Positions 22,929 through 32,432 are shown, counted from the stretch's first letter. The stretch is 36,791 nucleotides of DNA from Clostridiales bacterium (GCA_012735145.1 JAAYIA010000024.1:1-36791); one strand, 5' to 3'. Program-made: numbers and translations. The notes: generated by a model from the letters alone, not told the origin.

Positions 22929-25900
22929 TTGCAACTTAGACTTGGGATTGATGTTGGATCTACAACTGTTAAGCTTATTATCATCAATCAAAATAATGAA
23001 ATTATATATTCAAGATATGAAAGGCATATGTCCAGCGTATTTGAAAAAGTTGGAGAACTACTTCAAGATCTTGAGAACCAAATGGGAGATTTAAGCCTTA
23101 AAGCGGTTATTACCGGTTCAGGAGGCATGTCTCTCGCTAATTTATTTGACATAAAATTTGAACAAGAAGTAATTGCATGCAGTAACGCTGTAACTGAACT
23201 TATTCCTGAGACCGATGTAGCTATCGAACTCGGAGGAGAAGATGCAAAAATAACATTCTATGGGCCTTCCGTTGAACAAAGGATGAACGGTACATGTGCC
23301 GGCGGAACAGGTGCATTCATAGATCAAATGGCCATACTTCTTAATACTGATGCACAGGGACTGAATCAAGCAGCAAAAGATTTCCATACAATATATCCTA
23401 TCGCATCTAGATGTGGTGTTTTTGCAAAAACCGATATTCAACCACTTATTAACGATGGAGCGAAGACACCCGATATCGCTGCTTCAATTTTTCAGGCAGT
23501 CGTAAATCAAATTATATCTGGTCTTGCCTGTGGGCGTCCAATCAAAGGAAATATTGCTTTTCTTGGAGGACCTCTCGAATATCTTTCTGAACTTCGAAAA
23601 AGATTTATTGAGACTTTAGATATTGCCCCTGAAAACATTATATTTCCTGATAATGCAAAATATTTCGTTGCTATCGGTGCAGCATACCTTGCCGACAATC
23701 AACCAGCCATACTTCTTTCATCCCTTATAGATAAATTGAAAAACGCTGACCCTGATGATGTCGCAGACACACAATTTTTACCTCCTCTTTTTCAAGATGA
23801 AAAGGATTATCTTGAATTTAAAGCTCGTCATGATAAGGCAAAGGTTGGCAGGGGAGACATTAAGAACTCAAATGGTCCAGTTTTTCTCGGCGTAGACGCG
23901 GGATCAACTACAACAAAGGCAGTCCTTATTAATTCAAAAAAAGAACTGCTCTTTGAAAGATATCAGAGCAATGAAGCCGATCCTGTCAATGTGGTCAGAT
24001 CAATTCTCGACGAAATATATTCTATTATTCCAAAAAATGCATATATTGGAAAATCTGTAGTGACTGGATACGGTGAAGATCTAATCAAGGCCGCTTTTCA
24101 TATTGATACCGGCGAAATAGAAACAATGGCACATTATAAAGCTGCAAAGTATTTTATGCCCGATGTCTCGTTTATACTTGACATAGGCGGTCAAGACATG
24201 AAATGTATGCAGATTAAGGATGGGGCAATTAACAATATTCTTCTTAACGAGGCATGCTCATCAGGCTGTGGATCGTTTATAGAGACATATGCAAAATCTG
24301 TGGAAATGTCAGTCCCAGAATTCGCAAAACAAGCATTAACATCCACAAAACCGGTTGATTTAGGAACGAGATGTACTGTCTTTATGAATTCCAAGGTCAA
24401 GCAAGCACAGAAAGAAGGCTCAACCATTGCTGATATTTCTGCAGGCCTTTCTTACTCAGTAATTAAAAACGCTCTTTACAAAGTTATAAAACTTAGAGAT
24501 CCTTCCGATGTGGGAAACAGAATTGTCGTTCAAGGCGGAACATTTCTTAACGACTCTGTCTTAAGAAGCATCGAGAAAATTCTTGGAGTAGATGTGATTA
24601 GACCTGATATTGCTGGTCTTATGGGTGCTTTAGGTTCTGCTATTATTGCATGCGACTCATATATTGACGGAGAAGTGTCCGGTGTTTTATCCCTCGAAGA
24701 ACTGGATAACTTTAACGTCAAAAAGTCAAATGGAAGATGCAGGGGATGCGGAAACAATTGTGTGCTGACTATATCTAAGTTTCCTGATGGCAGTAAATTT
24801 ATTTCGGGAAATAGATGTGAAAAGGGTGTTGGAAAAGATCGTACAACTTCAGAGATTCCTAATTTATATAAGATTAAACAAAAGCTTCTTTTTAATCGAC
24901 CTGTGCATGAAGAAAGCGATGCACATAGAGGAATAATTGGTATACCTAGGGTACTTAACATGTATGAAAACTATCCTTTCTGGCATGCTTTCTTTTCTAA
25001 GCTTGGATTCAGGGTAATATTAAGTCCTCCAAGCAATAAGGATATCTATAATAGCGGAATGGATTCAATAGCCTCCGATACTGCATGTTATCCGGCAAAA
25101 CTTGTACATGGACATATAAAATGGCTTGTCGAACACGGAGTCAAAAGGATATTTTATCCTTCCATAAACTATGAAGTTGTAGAAGATTCTTCAGCTCCTA
25201 ATCACTATAATTGTCCTATCGTTGCTACTTATCCGGAAGTAATAGATAAAAATATGGCCGATTATTTCTTCGACAATGATATTGAATTCTATCATCCGTT
25301 TGTTCCTTACGATGATGACCAAAGACTTGTAATTGAGATGGTAAAGTTTTTCTCTGGGTTTAGAGATGTTGATGTTGAGGGAAGCAAAAATGTGGTACAA
25401 AGCTATAGGCTTGGAAGAGATTCCAGACCTTACAGCCTTTTTCAGCAAAAAACCGATTCTCTTGAAATTCAGCACGCTGTCAGAGCCGGTAGAAACGCTC
25501 AGAAAGCTTACAAAACAAACATTGCCAACGCAGGTGATATGGCTTTGAAATATATGCACGATCATAATAAGAAAGGGATTGTTCTTGCCGGTAGGCCATA
25601 TCATGTAGACCCAGAAATAAATCATGGCATAGACAACCTTATCATACAACAGGACATGGTAGTGCTCACTGAAGACTCGGTCAGTTGGAAGGTAAAATCT
25701 TCAAAATCTTTAGTGAGAATACTCGATCAATGGGTATACCATTCAAGACTTTACAAAGCAGCAATATATGCGGGAAACAGAAATGATTTGGAGATCATTC
25801 AATTAAACTCATTCGGATGCGGACTTGATGCTGTAACAACAGACGAAGTTAATGAACTACTTTCAGAAAGCAATAAATTATATACGGTTTTAAAAATCGA

Positions 25901-27269
25901 TGAAGGTGCAAACCTTGGTGCCGCAAGAATTCGCATTAGATCTCTCAAGGCGGCTCTCGATGAAAGAGACAAGCTCGGTTCAAAAGCGAGAAGAACTAAT
26001 GTTCCATTTATTAGAAAAAAATTTACAAAACAGATGAAAGAGGAAGGTTACACTCTTCTTGTGCCGCAAATGTCACCAATACACTTCCAATATTTTGAAC
26101 CTATATTCAAACAAGCCGGCTACAACGCAGTTCTTCTTCCGCCTGTTACGAAAGAATCTGAAGAAGAAGGTCTGAAATATGTAAATAACGATGCATGTTA
26201 TCCTACCATCGTTACACTCGGGCAGATAATATCAGCATTAAAGTCCGGTGCATATGACTTATCCAAAACCGGCGTATTTATGTCTCAGACGGGCGGGGGT
26301 TGTCGGGCAAGCAATTATGTTGCTCTTCTAAGAAAAGCTCTCAGAGACCTTGGAATGGAGGAAATACCAGTAATCTCATTTAATGTTGTCGGTCTTGAAA
26401 AAAATCCGGGATTTAAAATTACCCTGAAGCTCGGATACGAGATGGTTATGGCCGCTCTTTATGGAGATCTTATGATGAAATGCTTATATAGAATAAGACC
26501 TTATGAGGTTGAAAAGGGCAGTGCGGAGTTTGTAATGAACAGCTGGTTTGATAAAATCATTAAAAACTGTCTCAATCACCATAAAGATGAATTTATTAGG
26601 AACTTAAATGAAATTGTCAGAGACTTCGACAATATTCCAATTGATGATAACATCAGAAAGCCAAGGGTGGGAATTGTTGGTGAGATACTAGTTAAGTATC
26701 ATCCTAATGCTAATAACAACCTCGTTGAAACCATAGAAGCTGAAGGTGGAGAAGCTGTCGTTCCCGCTTTCATAGATTTCTTTGAATATGGATTCATAAA
26801 CAAAAGGTTTAATTACAAAAATTTATCCGGAAAATGGATAGATATGAAGATAAACGACATAGCACTACATTTTATCGAGTCATATCGTAAAAACGTACGT
26901 GAAGCTTGTGCAAACAGTAAAAGATTTGAACCGGATCCGCATATTGAAGATACAGCTGCAAATGCAGAAAAATTTATTTCAACCGGCAACCAGTGCGGAG
27001 AGGGTTGGCTTTTAACAGGAGAAATGGTCGACTTGATAGACGCCGGTGTTAAAAACATCCTTTGTCTGCAACCGTTCGCATGTCTGCCTAACCATGTTGC
27101 AGGAAAAGGAATGCTAAAAGCGTTAAATCAGTATGATGAAAAAGCAAATATCGTTGCCATCGACTACGACCCGGGCGCATCAAATGTAAATCAACTTAAC
27201 CGCATCAAAATGATGATGTCTACAGCGTTTAAGAACTTGAATCAAGATGAAGATGATGATTTCGAATAA
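22929..27269 (+). CDS. Giant 2-hydroxyacyl-CoA dehydratase activase-type ATPase (fused BadF/BcrA activases plus dehydratase-like domains)
   Basis: Probable oxygen-sensitive ATP-driven electron-transfer protein, 1446 residues. Order: first ASKHA ATPase (about 1-260; GIDVGSTTVK, cluster cysteines about C123 in NGTCAGGTGAF and C161 in SRCGVFAK); second ATPase (about 320-590; GVDAGSTTTKAV, GGQDMKCM, NEACSSGCGSF about C442, GTRCTVF about C481); a cysteine-rich linker (about 600-635; GRCRGCGNNC, GNRCEKG); a DUF2229-like region with DTACYPAKLVHGH (about 715); and a dehydratase subunit-like C-terminal half with NDACYP (about 1087), QTGGGC (about 1119) and NQCGEGW (about 1352). Start is TTG at 22929 with GAGGTAAG upstream; no ATG fits. 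Such large fused forms are known in anaerobes but their substrate is unclear. No separate dehydratase subunits lie nearby. Confidence 0.85.
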   Translation: MQLRLGIDVGSTTVKLIIINQNNEIIYSRYERHMSSVFEKVGELLQDLENQMGDLSLKAVITGSGGMSLANLFDIKFEQEVIACSNAVTELIPETDVAIELGGEDAKITFYGPSVEQRMNGTCAGGTGAFIDQMAILLNTDAQGLNQAAKDFHTIYPIASRCGVFAKTDIQPLINDGAKTPDIAASIFQAVVNQIISGLACGRPIKGNIAFLGGPLEYLSELRKRFIETLDIAPENIIFPDNAKYFVAIGAAYLADNQPAILLSSLIDKLKNADPDDVADTQFLPPLFQDEKDYLEFKARHDKAKVGRGDIKNSNGPVFLGVDAGSTTTKAVLINSKKELLFERYQSNEADPVNVVRSILDEIYSIIPKNAYIGKSVVTGYGEDLIKAAFHIDTGEIETMAHYKAAKYFMPDVSFILDIGGQDMKCMQIKDGAINNILLNEACSSGCGSFIETYAKSVEMSVPEFAKQALTSTKPVDLGTRCTVFMNSKVKQAQKEGSTIADISAGLSYSVIKNALYKVIKLRDPSDVGNRIVVQGGTFLNDSVLRSIEKILGVDVIRPDIAGLMGALGSAIIACDSYIDGEVSGVLSLEELDNFNVKKSNGRCRGCGNNCVLTISKFPDGSKFISGNRCEKGVGKDRTTSEIPNLYKIKQKLLFNRPVHEESDAHRGIIGIPRVLNMYENYPFWHAFFSKLGFRVILSPPSNKDIYNSGMDSIASDTACYPAKLVHGHIKWLVEHGVKRIFYPSINYEVVEDSSAPNHYNCPIVATYPEVIDKNMADYFFDNDIEFYHPFVPYDDDQRLVIEMVKFFSGFRDVDVEGSKNVVQSYRLGRDSRPYSLFQQKTDSLEIQHAVRAGRNAQKAYKTNIANAGDMALKYMHDHNKKGIVLAGRPYHVDPEINHGIDNLIIQQDMVVLTEDSVSWKVKSSKSLVRILDQWVYHSRLYKAAIYAGNRNDLEIIQLNSFGCGLDAVTTDEVNELLSESNKLYTVLKIDEGANLGAARIRIRSLKAALDERDKLGSKARRTNVPFIRKKFTKQMKEEGYTLLVPQMSPIHFQYFEPIFKQAGYNAVLLPPVTKESEEEGLKYVNNDACYPTIVTLGQIISALKSGAYDLSKTGVFMSQTGGGCRASNYVALLRKALRDLGMEEIPVISFNVVGLEKNPGFKITLKLGYEMVMAALYGDLMMKCLYRIRPYEVEKGSAEFVMNSWFDKIIKNCLNHHKDEFIRNLNEIVRDFDNIPIDDNIRKPRVGIVGEILVKYHPNANNNLVETIEAEGGEAVVPAFIDFFEYGFINKRFNYKNLSGKWIDMKINDIALHFIESYRKNVREACANSKRFEPDPHIEDTAANAEKFISTGNQCGEGWLLTGEMVDLIDAGVKNILCLQPFACLPNHVAGKGMLKALNQYDEKANIVAIDYDPGASNVNQLNRIKMMMSTAFKNLNQDEDDDFE

Positions 27270-27278
27270 CCCTTCATA

Positions 27279-27307
27279 TTGTAATTTAGCCTTTTATGGT
27301 ATATAAT
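27279..27307 (+). promoter_or_regulatory. Promoter of the yebC-family gene
   Basis: TTGTAA (27279-27284), a 17-base spacer and perfect TATAAT (27302-27307) lie 36 bases before the start codon. The promoter begins about 10 bases after the activase stop, so the YebC gene is transcribed on its own. Confidence 0.7.
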
Positions 27308-27342
27308 TTTTATACGATGATTTAACACTAGGAGGTATACCA

Positions 27343-28065
27343 TTGGGAAGGCATGGCACAATTGCCAACAGAAAATCAGCACAGGATTCAAAACGTGCTG
27401 CGATGTTCACCAAATATTCGAGACAAATAATTGTTGCGGCTAAGAACGGAGGAGATCCCGACTTTAACCCAGCTCTCAGGGTAGCGATCGATAAGGCGAA
27501 ATCTATAGGAATGCCTAATGATAATATCGATAGGGCTATCAAAAAAGGAACAGGTGAGCTCGGCGGTGAGAACTATGAAGAGCTCATTTTTGAAGGGTAT
27601 GGTCCATCAGGAGTTGCAATAATAGTATCAGCTCTTACGGACAACAAGAACAGAACAGCTCCATTTGTAAGGTCGATTTTCGATAAACATGGCGGCAATC
27701 TTGGAACACCAGGGTGTGTTTCATATATGTTCTTCCGCAAAGGCGTCATCGTAATAGATTCAGAAGGTCTTGATGAAGATGAGGTTATGATGGTTGCACT
27801 GGAAGCTGGTGCTGATGACATGGTTGTCAATGAAGATAATTTTGAGATACGATCAGAACCTTCACTATTTAACGATGTTCATATGGCTATAAAAGATGCG
27901 GGATATGATATTGTAGAAGCAGAAATTGAGTATGTACCTTCGATGGAGGCAACGATATCTGATTCTAATGATATGAAATCTTTAAATAAATTGATCAATT
28001 CACTTGAAGACAATGATGATGTTCAGAAGGTATACTATAATTGTGAGCTAATTGAAGAAGAATAA
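27343..28065 (+). CDS. YebC/PmpR family protein
   Basis: Member of the universal YebC family. Members were first described as DNA-binding regulators, and some act in translation of proline-rich stretches. The 240-residue protein has the typical start MGRHGTIANRKSAQDSKRA, then KSIGMPNDNIDRAIKKG, EGYGPSGVAIIVSALTDNKNRT, the GGNLGTPGCVSYMFFRKGV core and DDVQKVYYN near the C-terminus, all family hallmarks. The start codon is TTG at 27343 with AGGAGG about eight bases upstream; no ATG fits the conserved beginning. It has its own promoter. The probable 6S RNA gene follows. The usual genomic neighbours ruvC/ruvA are not here. Confidence 0.95.
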   Translation: MGRHGTIANRKSAQDSKRAAMFTKYSRQIIVAAKNGGDPDFNPALRVAIDKAKSIGMPNDNIDRAIKKGTGELGGENYEELIFEGYGPSGVAIIVSALTDNKNRTAPFVRSIFDKHGGNLGTPGCVSYMFFRKGVIVIDSEGLDEDEVMMVALEAGADDMVVNEDNFEIRSEPSLFNDVHMAIKDAGYDIVEAEIEYVPSMEATISDSNDMKSLNKLINSLEDNDDVQKVYYNCELIEEE

Positions 28066-28087
28066 TATTAACATATTACTATTAAAC

Positions 28088-28272
28088 ATTCCTGGAATAT
28101 GCGTTGAGCTGTATTAATTGAACCTACACATACTTAAAGGGATTTCGATGCGAAAACATTATGTAAGGCCTCCAAGAGGGGAATACAGAAGTTATGCTAA
28201 GAAAGTACCCACCTTATCTTATACTTGATAGGGCGTCAATTAACAGCTTGCCGATATGCCGGGAATTTTTTT
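28088..28272 (+). ncRNA. ssrS: Probable 6S RNA
   Basis: Non-coding stretch whose two ends pair over about 28 positions. 28089-28121 (starting TTCCTGGAATAT, ending TTAATTGA) is complementary with small bulges to 28236-28265 (TCAATTAA...GCCGGGAA), followed by seven T (28266-28272). Inside lie an unpaired-looking bulge region, an apical hairpin CCTC-CAA-GAGG inside TGTA/TACA, and a small 3' hairpin (CCTTATC...GATAGGG). This long closing stem, central bubble and length of about 185 are the architecture of 6S RNA, which mimics an open promoter and binds the SigA holoenzyme. A possible promoter is TTGAAG (28052) with TATTAC (28074). The identification rests on shape, not on a database match; another structured small RNA is possible. 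Confidence 0.68.
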
Positions 28273-28301
28273 ACGATTTAACTATATTGTAAGGGGCAAG
28301 C

Positions 28302-30962
28302 ATGAAAAAATTAATTTTAATAGATGGAAACAGCCTGTTGTTTAGAGCATATTTTGCAATGCGTCCAATGGTTACCTCCAAAGGTACTCACACTCAAGGA
28401 ATATATGCATTTCTAACTATGCTACGCAGAATACTCGAAGATTATGAGCCTGATTATATTGCTATTGCATTTGACATGAAAGAAAAAACTTTTCGTCATG
28501 AAGCTTACCCCGAATACAAAGCCGGTAGATTGAAAACACCTATAGAACTTCTTTCCCAAATTCCTCTTCTACACCAAATTCTTGATGCTATGAATATTGC
28601 TGTTCTTGAAACTCCAAAATATGAAGCAGACGATATAATAGGAACTCTTGCAAAGAAAGCTTCCCGGGATAATTTTACAACTTTAATTATCTCAGGTGAC
28701 AAGGACGAGTTACAACTTATAGACGAGAATACTAAGGTTCTTATCAATCGTAAAGGTATGAGTGAATTTGATATATATGATATCAATGCGATGAAGGAAA
28801 AATACTCTATCGCTCCTTCGCAATTTATTGATTTAAAGGGTCTTATGGGCGATAACTCTGACAATATTCCCGGTATACCGGGTGTAGGAGAAAAGAGAGG
28901 AATTGCTCTCCTTCAGGAATATGGATCGTTAGAATCGGTATTGGATAATGCCGATTCCATTCCGGGAAAACTAGGGGAAAATATAAGAAATAACATAGAA
29001 ATTGCAAATTTATCCAAATGGCTTGCCACTATTGAAACCAATATAGATATGAACTTTGTTTGGGATGATTTTAAGGTACAAGAACCGGATATCACAGCTT
29101 TATCCGCTATTTTTACAGATCTTGAATTTTATTCTTTTATCAAGAAACTAAATTCATACACAAATGCCTCTAATAATAACGAGAATATTGAAACAAGTTT
29201 CTTGGAATCAGATTTTGAAAAAATTAAAACTGTTGATTTGAAAACTTTTATCGAATCAACAAGCGACAAAAGCAAAGTCGTAATCGAAGCCCTTACAGAC
29301 AACAACCATGTAGGTAAACCTGATTTGCATGGAATTATTTTGTATTCGCAAGAAATGAACTTATTCTGCTATGAAGCATTTACTCCTATGAATATTTCTC
29401 CTTATATTGAAGCACTTGCTGATAAAAAATATAAACTTTGTGGTTTTGATATTAAAAGAACTCTTTACTCACTATTATCATTCTGTGAGAGAACTTTTTT
29501 CCCTGAATACGATGTAATTATTGCTGAATATCTTTTGCAGCCAAATACCAGCAAATATAGTCTCGGGAAGATGCTGTTCAAATATAATCAATACGTTCCG
29601 CCTAAGGAAGAAACTTTAATCACAGGAGAGAAAGGTTTGTCATATTCCCTTGAACTTGATGAAAACCAATACAAGAAAAGATTGTTCTATATAAACAAAG
29701 TAATCGAAAAGCAGTGCGCTTATCTTGAGAAGGAACAGCTTAACGAACTATTTGAAAAATGTGATATGCCGTTAATTTTTACTTTAGCAAGGATGGAAAA
29801 AGAGGGTATTTCTTGTAATCCGGAAATTCTTGAGTCAATTGGTCTCGAAATCGACGATAACGTATTATTTCTTCAAGACTTAATATATAGAGAGTCTAAA
29901 GTGAACTTCAATATAAACTCGCCAAAGCAGCTTGGAGAAGTCCTTTTTGACAAGATGCAAATACCTTACCCTAAAGCAAAAGGTAAAACCGGTTATTCTA
30001 CATCTGTAGATATCCTGGACAAAATTAAAGACGATTATCCTATTATCAAAAATATTTTGCAGTACAGAAAGCTGACTAAACTAAAGAGCACATATGTTGA
30101 TGGATTAATGTCCCTAATCGGTTCAGATGGAAAAATTCATCCTCATTTCAACCAAACTGTTGCGGCAACCGGCAGACTTAGTTGTACAGAGCCTAATTTG
30201 CAAAACATTCCCATCAGAGATGAATATGGTAGACTTATTAGAAAGGCTTTCGTAGCATCCAAAGAAAACTGTTCATTTACTGCTTCAGACTATTCACAGA
30301 TAGAACTTAGGATACTTGCTTCTCTAAGTGGTGACGAGAGTTTAATAAAGGCATTTAACGAAAACAAAGATATCCACAGCATAACTGCTTCAAGAATTTT
30401 TGATATTCCTGAAGATAAAATAACTTCTATCGACAGAACGAAAGCAAAGGCTATTAACTTTGGTATCATATATGGAATGAGTGGATTCGGTCTAAGCGAG
30501 AATCTTAATATTACACGTGACGAAGGACAACGATATATCAATGATTATTTTAAAAAACATCAAGCAGTCAAAGATTATCTTGATAAAAACATACAAGAAG
30601 GAGAAGAAAAAAAGATAGTCAGAACGTATTTTGGAAGATTGCGTCAAATTCCTGAATTTTCTTCAAGAAAATATATGGATAGGGAACTTGCAAAAAGACT
30701 TGCCATGAATACACCAATACAAGGTACGGCTGCAGATATAATAAAATTTGCTATGAATGCTGTGTCTTCAGAGCTTCTAGAAAGAGGGCTCTCTTCCAAA
30801 CTAATATTACAAATCCATGACGAACTTATTATAGAGGGTCCTGACAGCGAGCTCCCGGAAATAAGAGATATTGTAGATAGGTGTATGCGTAGTGCAGCAG
30901 ACCTTGCCGTGGAACTCAAATGTGAAATAAGTACAGGCAAGAATTGGTACGACCTTAAATAA
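28302..30962 (+). CDS. polA: DNA polymerase I
   Basis: Repair and Okazaki-fragment polymerase of 886 residues. N-terminal 5'-nuclease (about 1-290): LIDGNSLLFRAYFAMR, EADDIIGTLA, SGDKDELQLI and GLMGDNSDNIPGIPGVGEK are intact. The middle 3'-5' exonuclease-like domain (about 305-480) lacks the metal-binding DxE-type motifs (it reads VVIEALTDN, GFDIKRTL), so proofreading is very probably absent, as in several Firmicutes. The polymerase domain has motif A DYSQIELR (D663), motif B RTKAKAINFGIIYG and motif C HDE (H839-E841). AGGGG precedes the ATG. It lies 30 bases downstream of the 6S-like terminator. coaE follows after 63 bases. Confidence 0.97.
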   Translation: MKKLILIDGNSLLFRAYFAMRPMVTSKGTHTQGIYAFLTMLRRILEDYEPDYIAIAFDMKEKTFRHEAYPEYKAGRLKTPIELLSQIPLLHQILDAMNIAVLETPKYEADDIIGTLAKKASRDNFTTLIISGDKDELQLIDENTKVLINRKGMSEFDIYDINAMKEKYSIAPSQFIDLKGLMGDNSDNIPGIPGVGEKRGIALLQEYGSLESVLDNADSIPGKLGENIRNNIEIANLSKWLATIETNIDMNFVWDDFKVQEPDITALSAIFTDLEFYSFIKKLNSYTNASNNNENIETSFLESDFEKIKTVDLKTFIESTSDKSKVVIEALTDNNHVGKPDLHGIILYSQEMNLFCYEAFTPMNISPYIEALADKKYKLCGFDIKRTLYSLLSFCERTFFPEYDVIIAEYLLQPNTSKYSLGKMLFKYNQYVPPKEETLITGEKGLSYSLELDENQYKKRLFYINKVIEKQCAYLEKEQLNELFEKCDMPLIFTLARMEKEGISCNPEILESIGLEIDDNVLFLQDLIYRESKVNFNINSPKQLGEVLFDKMQIPYPKAKGKTGYSTSVDILDKIKDDYPIIKNILQYRKLTKLKSTYVDGLMSLIGSDGKIHPHFNQTVAATGRLSCTEPNLQNIPIRDEYGRLIRKAFVASKENCSFTASDYSQIELRILASLSGDESLIKAFNENKDIHSITASRIFDIPEDKITSIDRTKAKAINFGIIYGMSGFGLSENLNITRDEGQRYINDYFKKHQAVKDYLDKNIQEGEEKKIVRTYFGRLRQIPEFSSRKYMDRELAKRLAMNTPIQGTAADIIKFAMNAVSSELLERGLSSKLILQIHDELIIEGPDSELPEIRDIVDRCMRSAADLAVELKCEISTGKNWYDLK

Positions 30963-31025
30963 GTTAATATTAATAATCTATCTCTCGTATAACAACAGTC
31001 ATAATGTAGACAAGAGGGTGCATAT

Positions 31026-31622
31026 ATGCTGACAATAGCTATTACAGGTGGCATAGGTTCAGGCAAATCCACTGTTACCAAATATCTCATTTCGCTTGGA
31101 TTTGTTGTGATTGATTCTGATGAAATCGCAAGAGAAATGACATCTGCCGGTGGAGAGGCAATACCTTATATTCGTGAACACTTTGGTTCTTCATATATTC
31201 TCAGAGACGGCAGCATGGATAGATCAGCGATAAGGAACCTCGTATATGCAAATCCCGAAGCTATGAAGATTCTTGAAGAAGGAACTACCAATGTTGTAAT
31301 CGAAAAAATAGAAAAGATTAAATCTGATGCTGCAAAAGCCGGTTATAAAGCAATTTTCTTTGATATTCCTCTACTTTTTGAAAAGAATCAAGAAGAAAAT
31401 TATGATATGGTCTGGGTTGTTACTGCCGATTACAATATTAGATGCCAAAGAATAATGCTTAGAGATAATATAGACAGCAATCTCATAACACGAATAATGA
31501 ATAAACAAGAAAATGAAGCCGTGAAATTAAACAAAGCCGATATTGTGATTCAAAATAATGGAACTTTGGAAGAACTTCATTCTTCTATCAAGGATGCTCT
31601 TATTGACTGTTCTCTTTTATAA
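31026..31622 (+). CDS. coaE: Dephospho-CoA kinase
   Basis: Last step of coenzyme A synthesis, phosphorylating the ribose 3'-hydroxyl of dephospho-CoA. The 198-residue P-loop kinase has GGIGSGKST at residues 8-16, the CoA-domain IDSDEIAREM, the FFDIPLLFEK motif typical of CoaE, and a lid/base region RIMLRDN with a following RIMNKQ helix. Length is normal. GAGGG lies before the ATG. The polA-coaE order is common in bacteria and suggests a shared transcript. The strong tRNA promoter follows about 65 bases downstream of the stop. Confidence 0.95.
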   Translation: MLTIAITGGIGSGKSTVTKYLISLGFVVIDSDEIAREMTSAGGEAIPYIREHFGSSYILRDGSMDRSAIRNLVYANPEAMKILEEGTTNVVIEKIEKIKSDAAKAGYKAIFFDIPLLFEKNQEENYDMVWVVTADYNIRCQRIMLRDNIDSNLITRIMNKQENEAVKLNKADIVIQNNGTLEELHSSIKDALIDCSLL

Positions 31623-31688
31623 ACATTTTAAATGCTAAATTTTAACAATTTATCTTGCATTTCAGTCGTTTATTTTGTAATATAACAC

Positions 31689-31717
31689 TTGCATAGAATT
31701 GTCATAACGAGTATAAT
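31689..31717 (+). promoter_or_regulatory. Promoter of the tRNA-Leu pair
   Basis: TTGCAT (31689-31694), 17 bases and TATAAT (31712-31717) lie 16 bases before the first tRNA, which is an expected spacing for a tRNA promoter with a short 5' leader. It may also serve yajC downstream. Confidence 0.7.
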
Positions 31718-31732
31718 TTTATAGTGACTTGT

Positions 31733-31814
31733 GTGGATGTGGCGGAATGGCAGACGCGCATGCTTGAGGGGCATGTGGGAGACCGTGCTGGTTCGAGTCC
31801 AGTCATCCACACCA
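31733..31814 (+). tRNA. tRNA-Leu (anticodon GAG)
   Basis: Acceptor stem GTGGATG/CATCCAC, discriminator A and encoded CCA (31812-31814). Anticodon stem CATGC/GCATG with loop TTGAGGG, anticodon GAG at 31766-31768, reading CUC/CUU. The long variable arm and the GGTTCGAGTCC T-arm fit a class II leucine tRNA. Confidence 0.97.
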
Positions 31815-31855
31815 TTTTTTTTAGCCTAAACCGGTTTTGAATGTGCTTACAATTT

Positions 31856-31942
31856 GCCGGTGTGGTGGAATTGGCAGACGCGCGGGATTCAAAATCCCGT
31901 GATAGCAATATCGTGTGGGTTCGAGCCCCACCACCGGCACCA
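31856..31942 (+). tRNA. tRNA-Leu (anticodon CAA)
   Basis: Acceptor stem GCCGGTG/CACCGGC, discriminator A and encoded CCA ending at 31942. Anticodon stem CGGGA/TCCCG with loop TTCAAAA, anticodon CAA at 31890-31892, reading UUG. It has a long variable arm and a GGGTTCGAGCCCC T-arm. It lies 41 bases after the first tRNA and is probably processed from the same transcript. Confidence 0.97.
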
Positions 31943-31986
31943 TTATTTATTCATTTAAGGTTTAAATTTAAAAAAGGAGAAACATC

Positions 31987-32373
31987 ATGTTACAAAACCC
32001 TATTGGTAATATCGGATTACTCTTACTCTTCATTGTTCTTATCTATTTTATGATGATCAGACCTCAAAAAAGGAAAGATAAGGCTGATCGCGAAATGAGA
32101 TCTACATTACAAGTGGGCGATGAAATTATGACAATAGGTGGAGTAATCGGTAAAGTCGTAAAGATTACCGACAAATCCGTCATCATAACAACAGGTGCAG
32201 AACGGAATAAGATAGAATTTATCAAAACAGCTATCTCAAGTGTAAACAGAGGAGAAAACTCTAAGGCAGCACAAAAGAAAAACGAAGAGAATGAACCTGC
32301 CGTGGATGACACAAAAGTCAGCAGTGATAAGAAGGTTACACCTAAGAAGCTGACAAAAAAATCAGATAACTAA
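31987..32373 (+). CDS. yajC: Preprotein translocase accessory subunit YajC
   Basis: Small membrane protein associated with SecDF. The 128-residue protein has one N-terminal membrane segment (about 8-24, GLLLLFIVLIYFMMI) followed directly by the diagnostic RPQKRK. The cytoplasmic domain shows LQVGDEIMTIGGVIGKVVKI and ITTGAERNKIEFIKTAI, and a long charged, low-complexity C-terminal tail (about 90-128) follows. GGAG lies before the ATG. The gene sits 44 bases after the second tRNA and ahead of secDF, with a terminator between. Probably transcribed with the tRNAs. Confidence 0.94.
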   Translation: MLQNPIGNIGLLLLFIVLIYFMMIRPQKRKDKADREMRSTLQVGDEIMTIGGVIGKVVKITDKSVIITTGAERNKIEFIKTAISSVNRGENSKAAQKKNEENEPAVDDTKVSSDKKVTPKKLTKKSDN

Positions 32374-32432
32374 ATTAACAATATTTATAATGCAGTGCAC
32401 ACCTTATACCCGGTATTAAATATTATACATTT

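Noticed and set aside
22804-23094. Small plus-strand open frame overlapping rnpB and the activase start
   Set aside because: Its first half is the conserved 3' end of the RNase P RNA and its second half is another frame of the activase gene.
31828-31837. Palindrome AAACCGGTTT between the two tRNA genes
   Set aside because: Only ten bases, no loop for an RNA hairpin, and no regulator context; probably chance.
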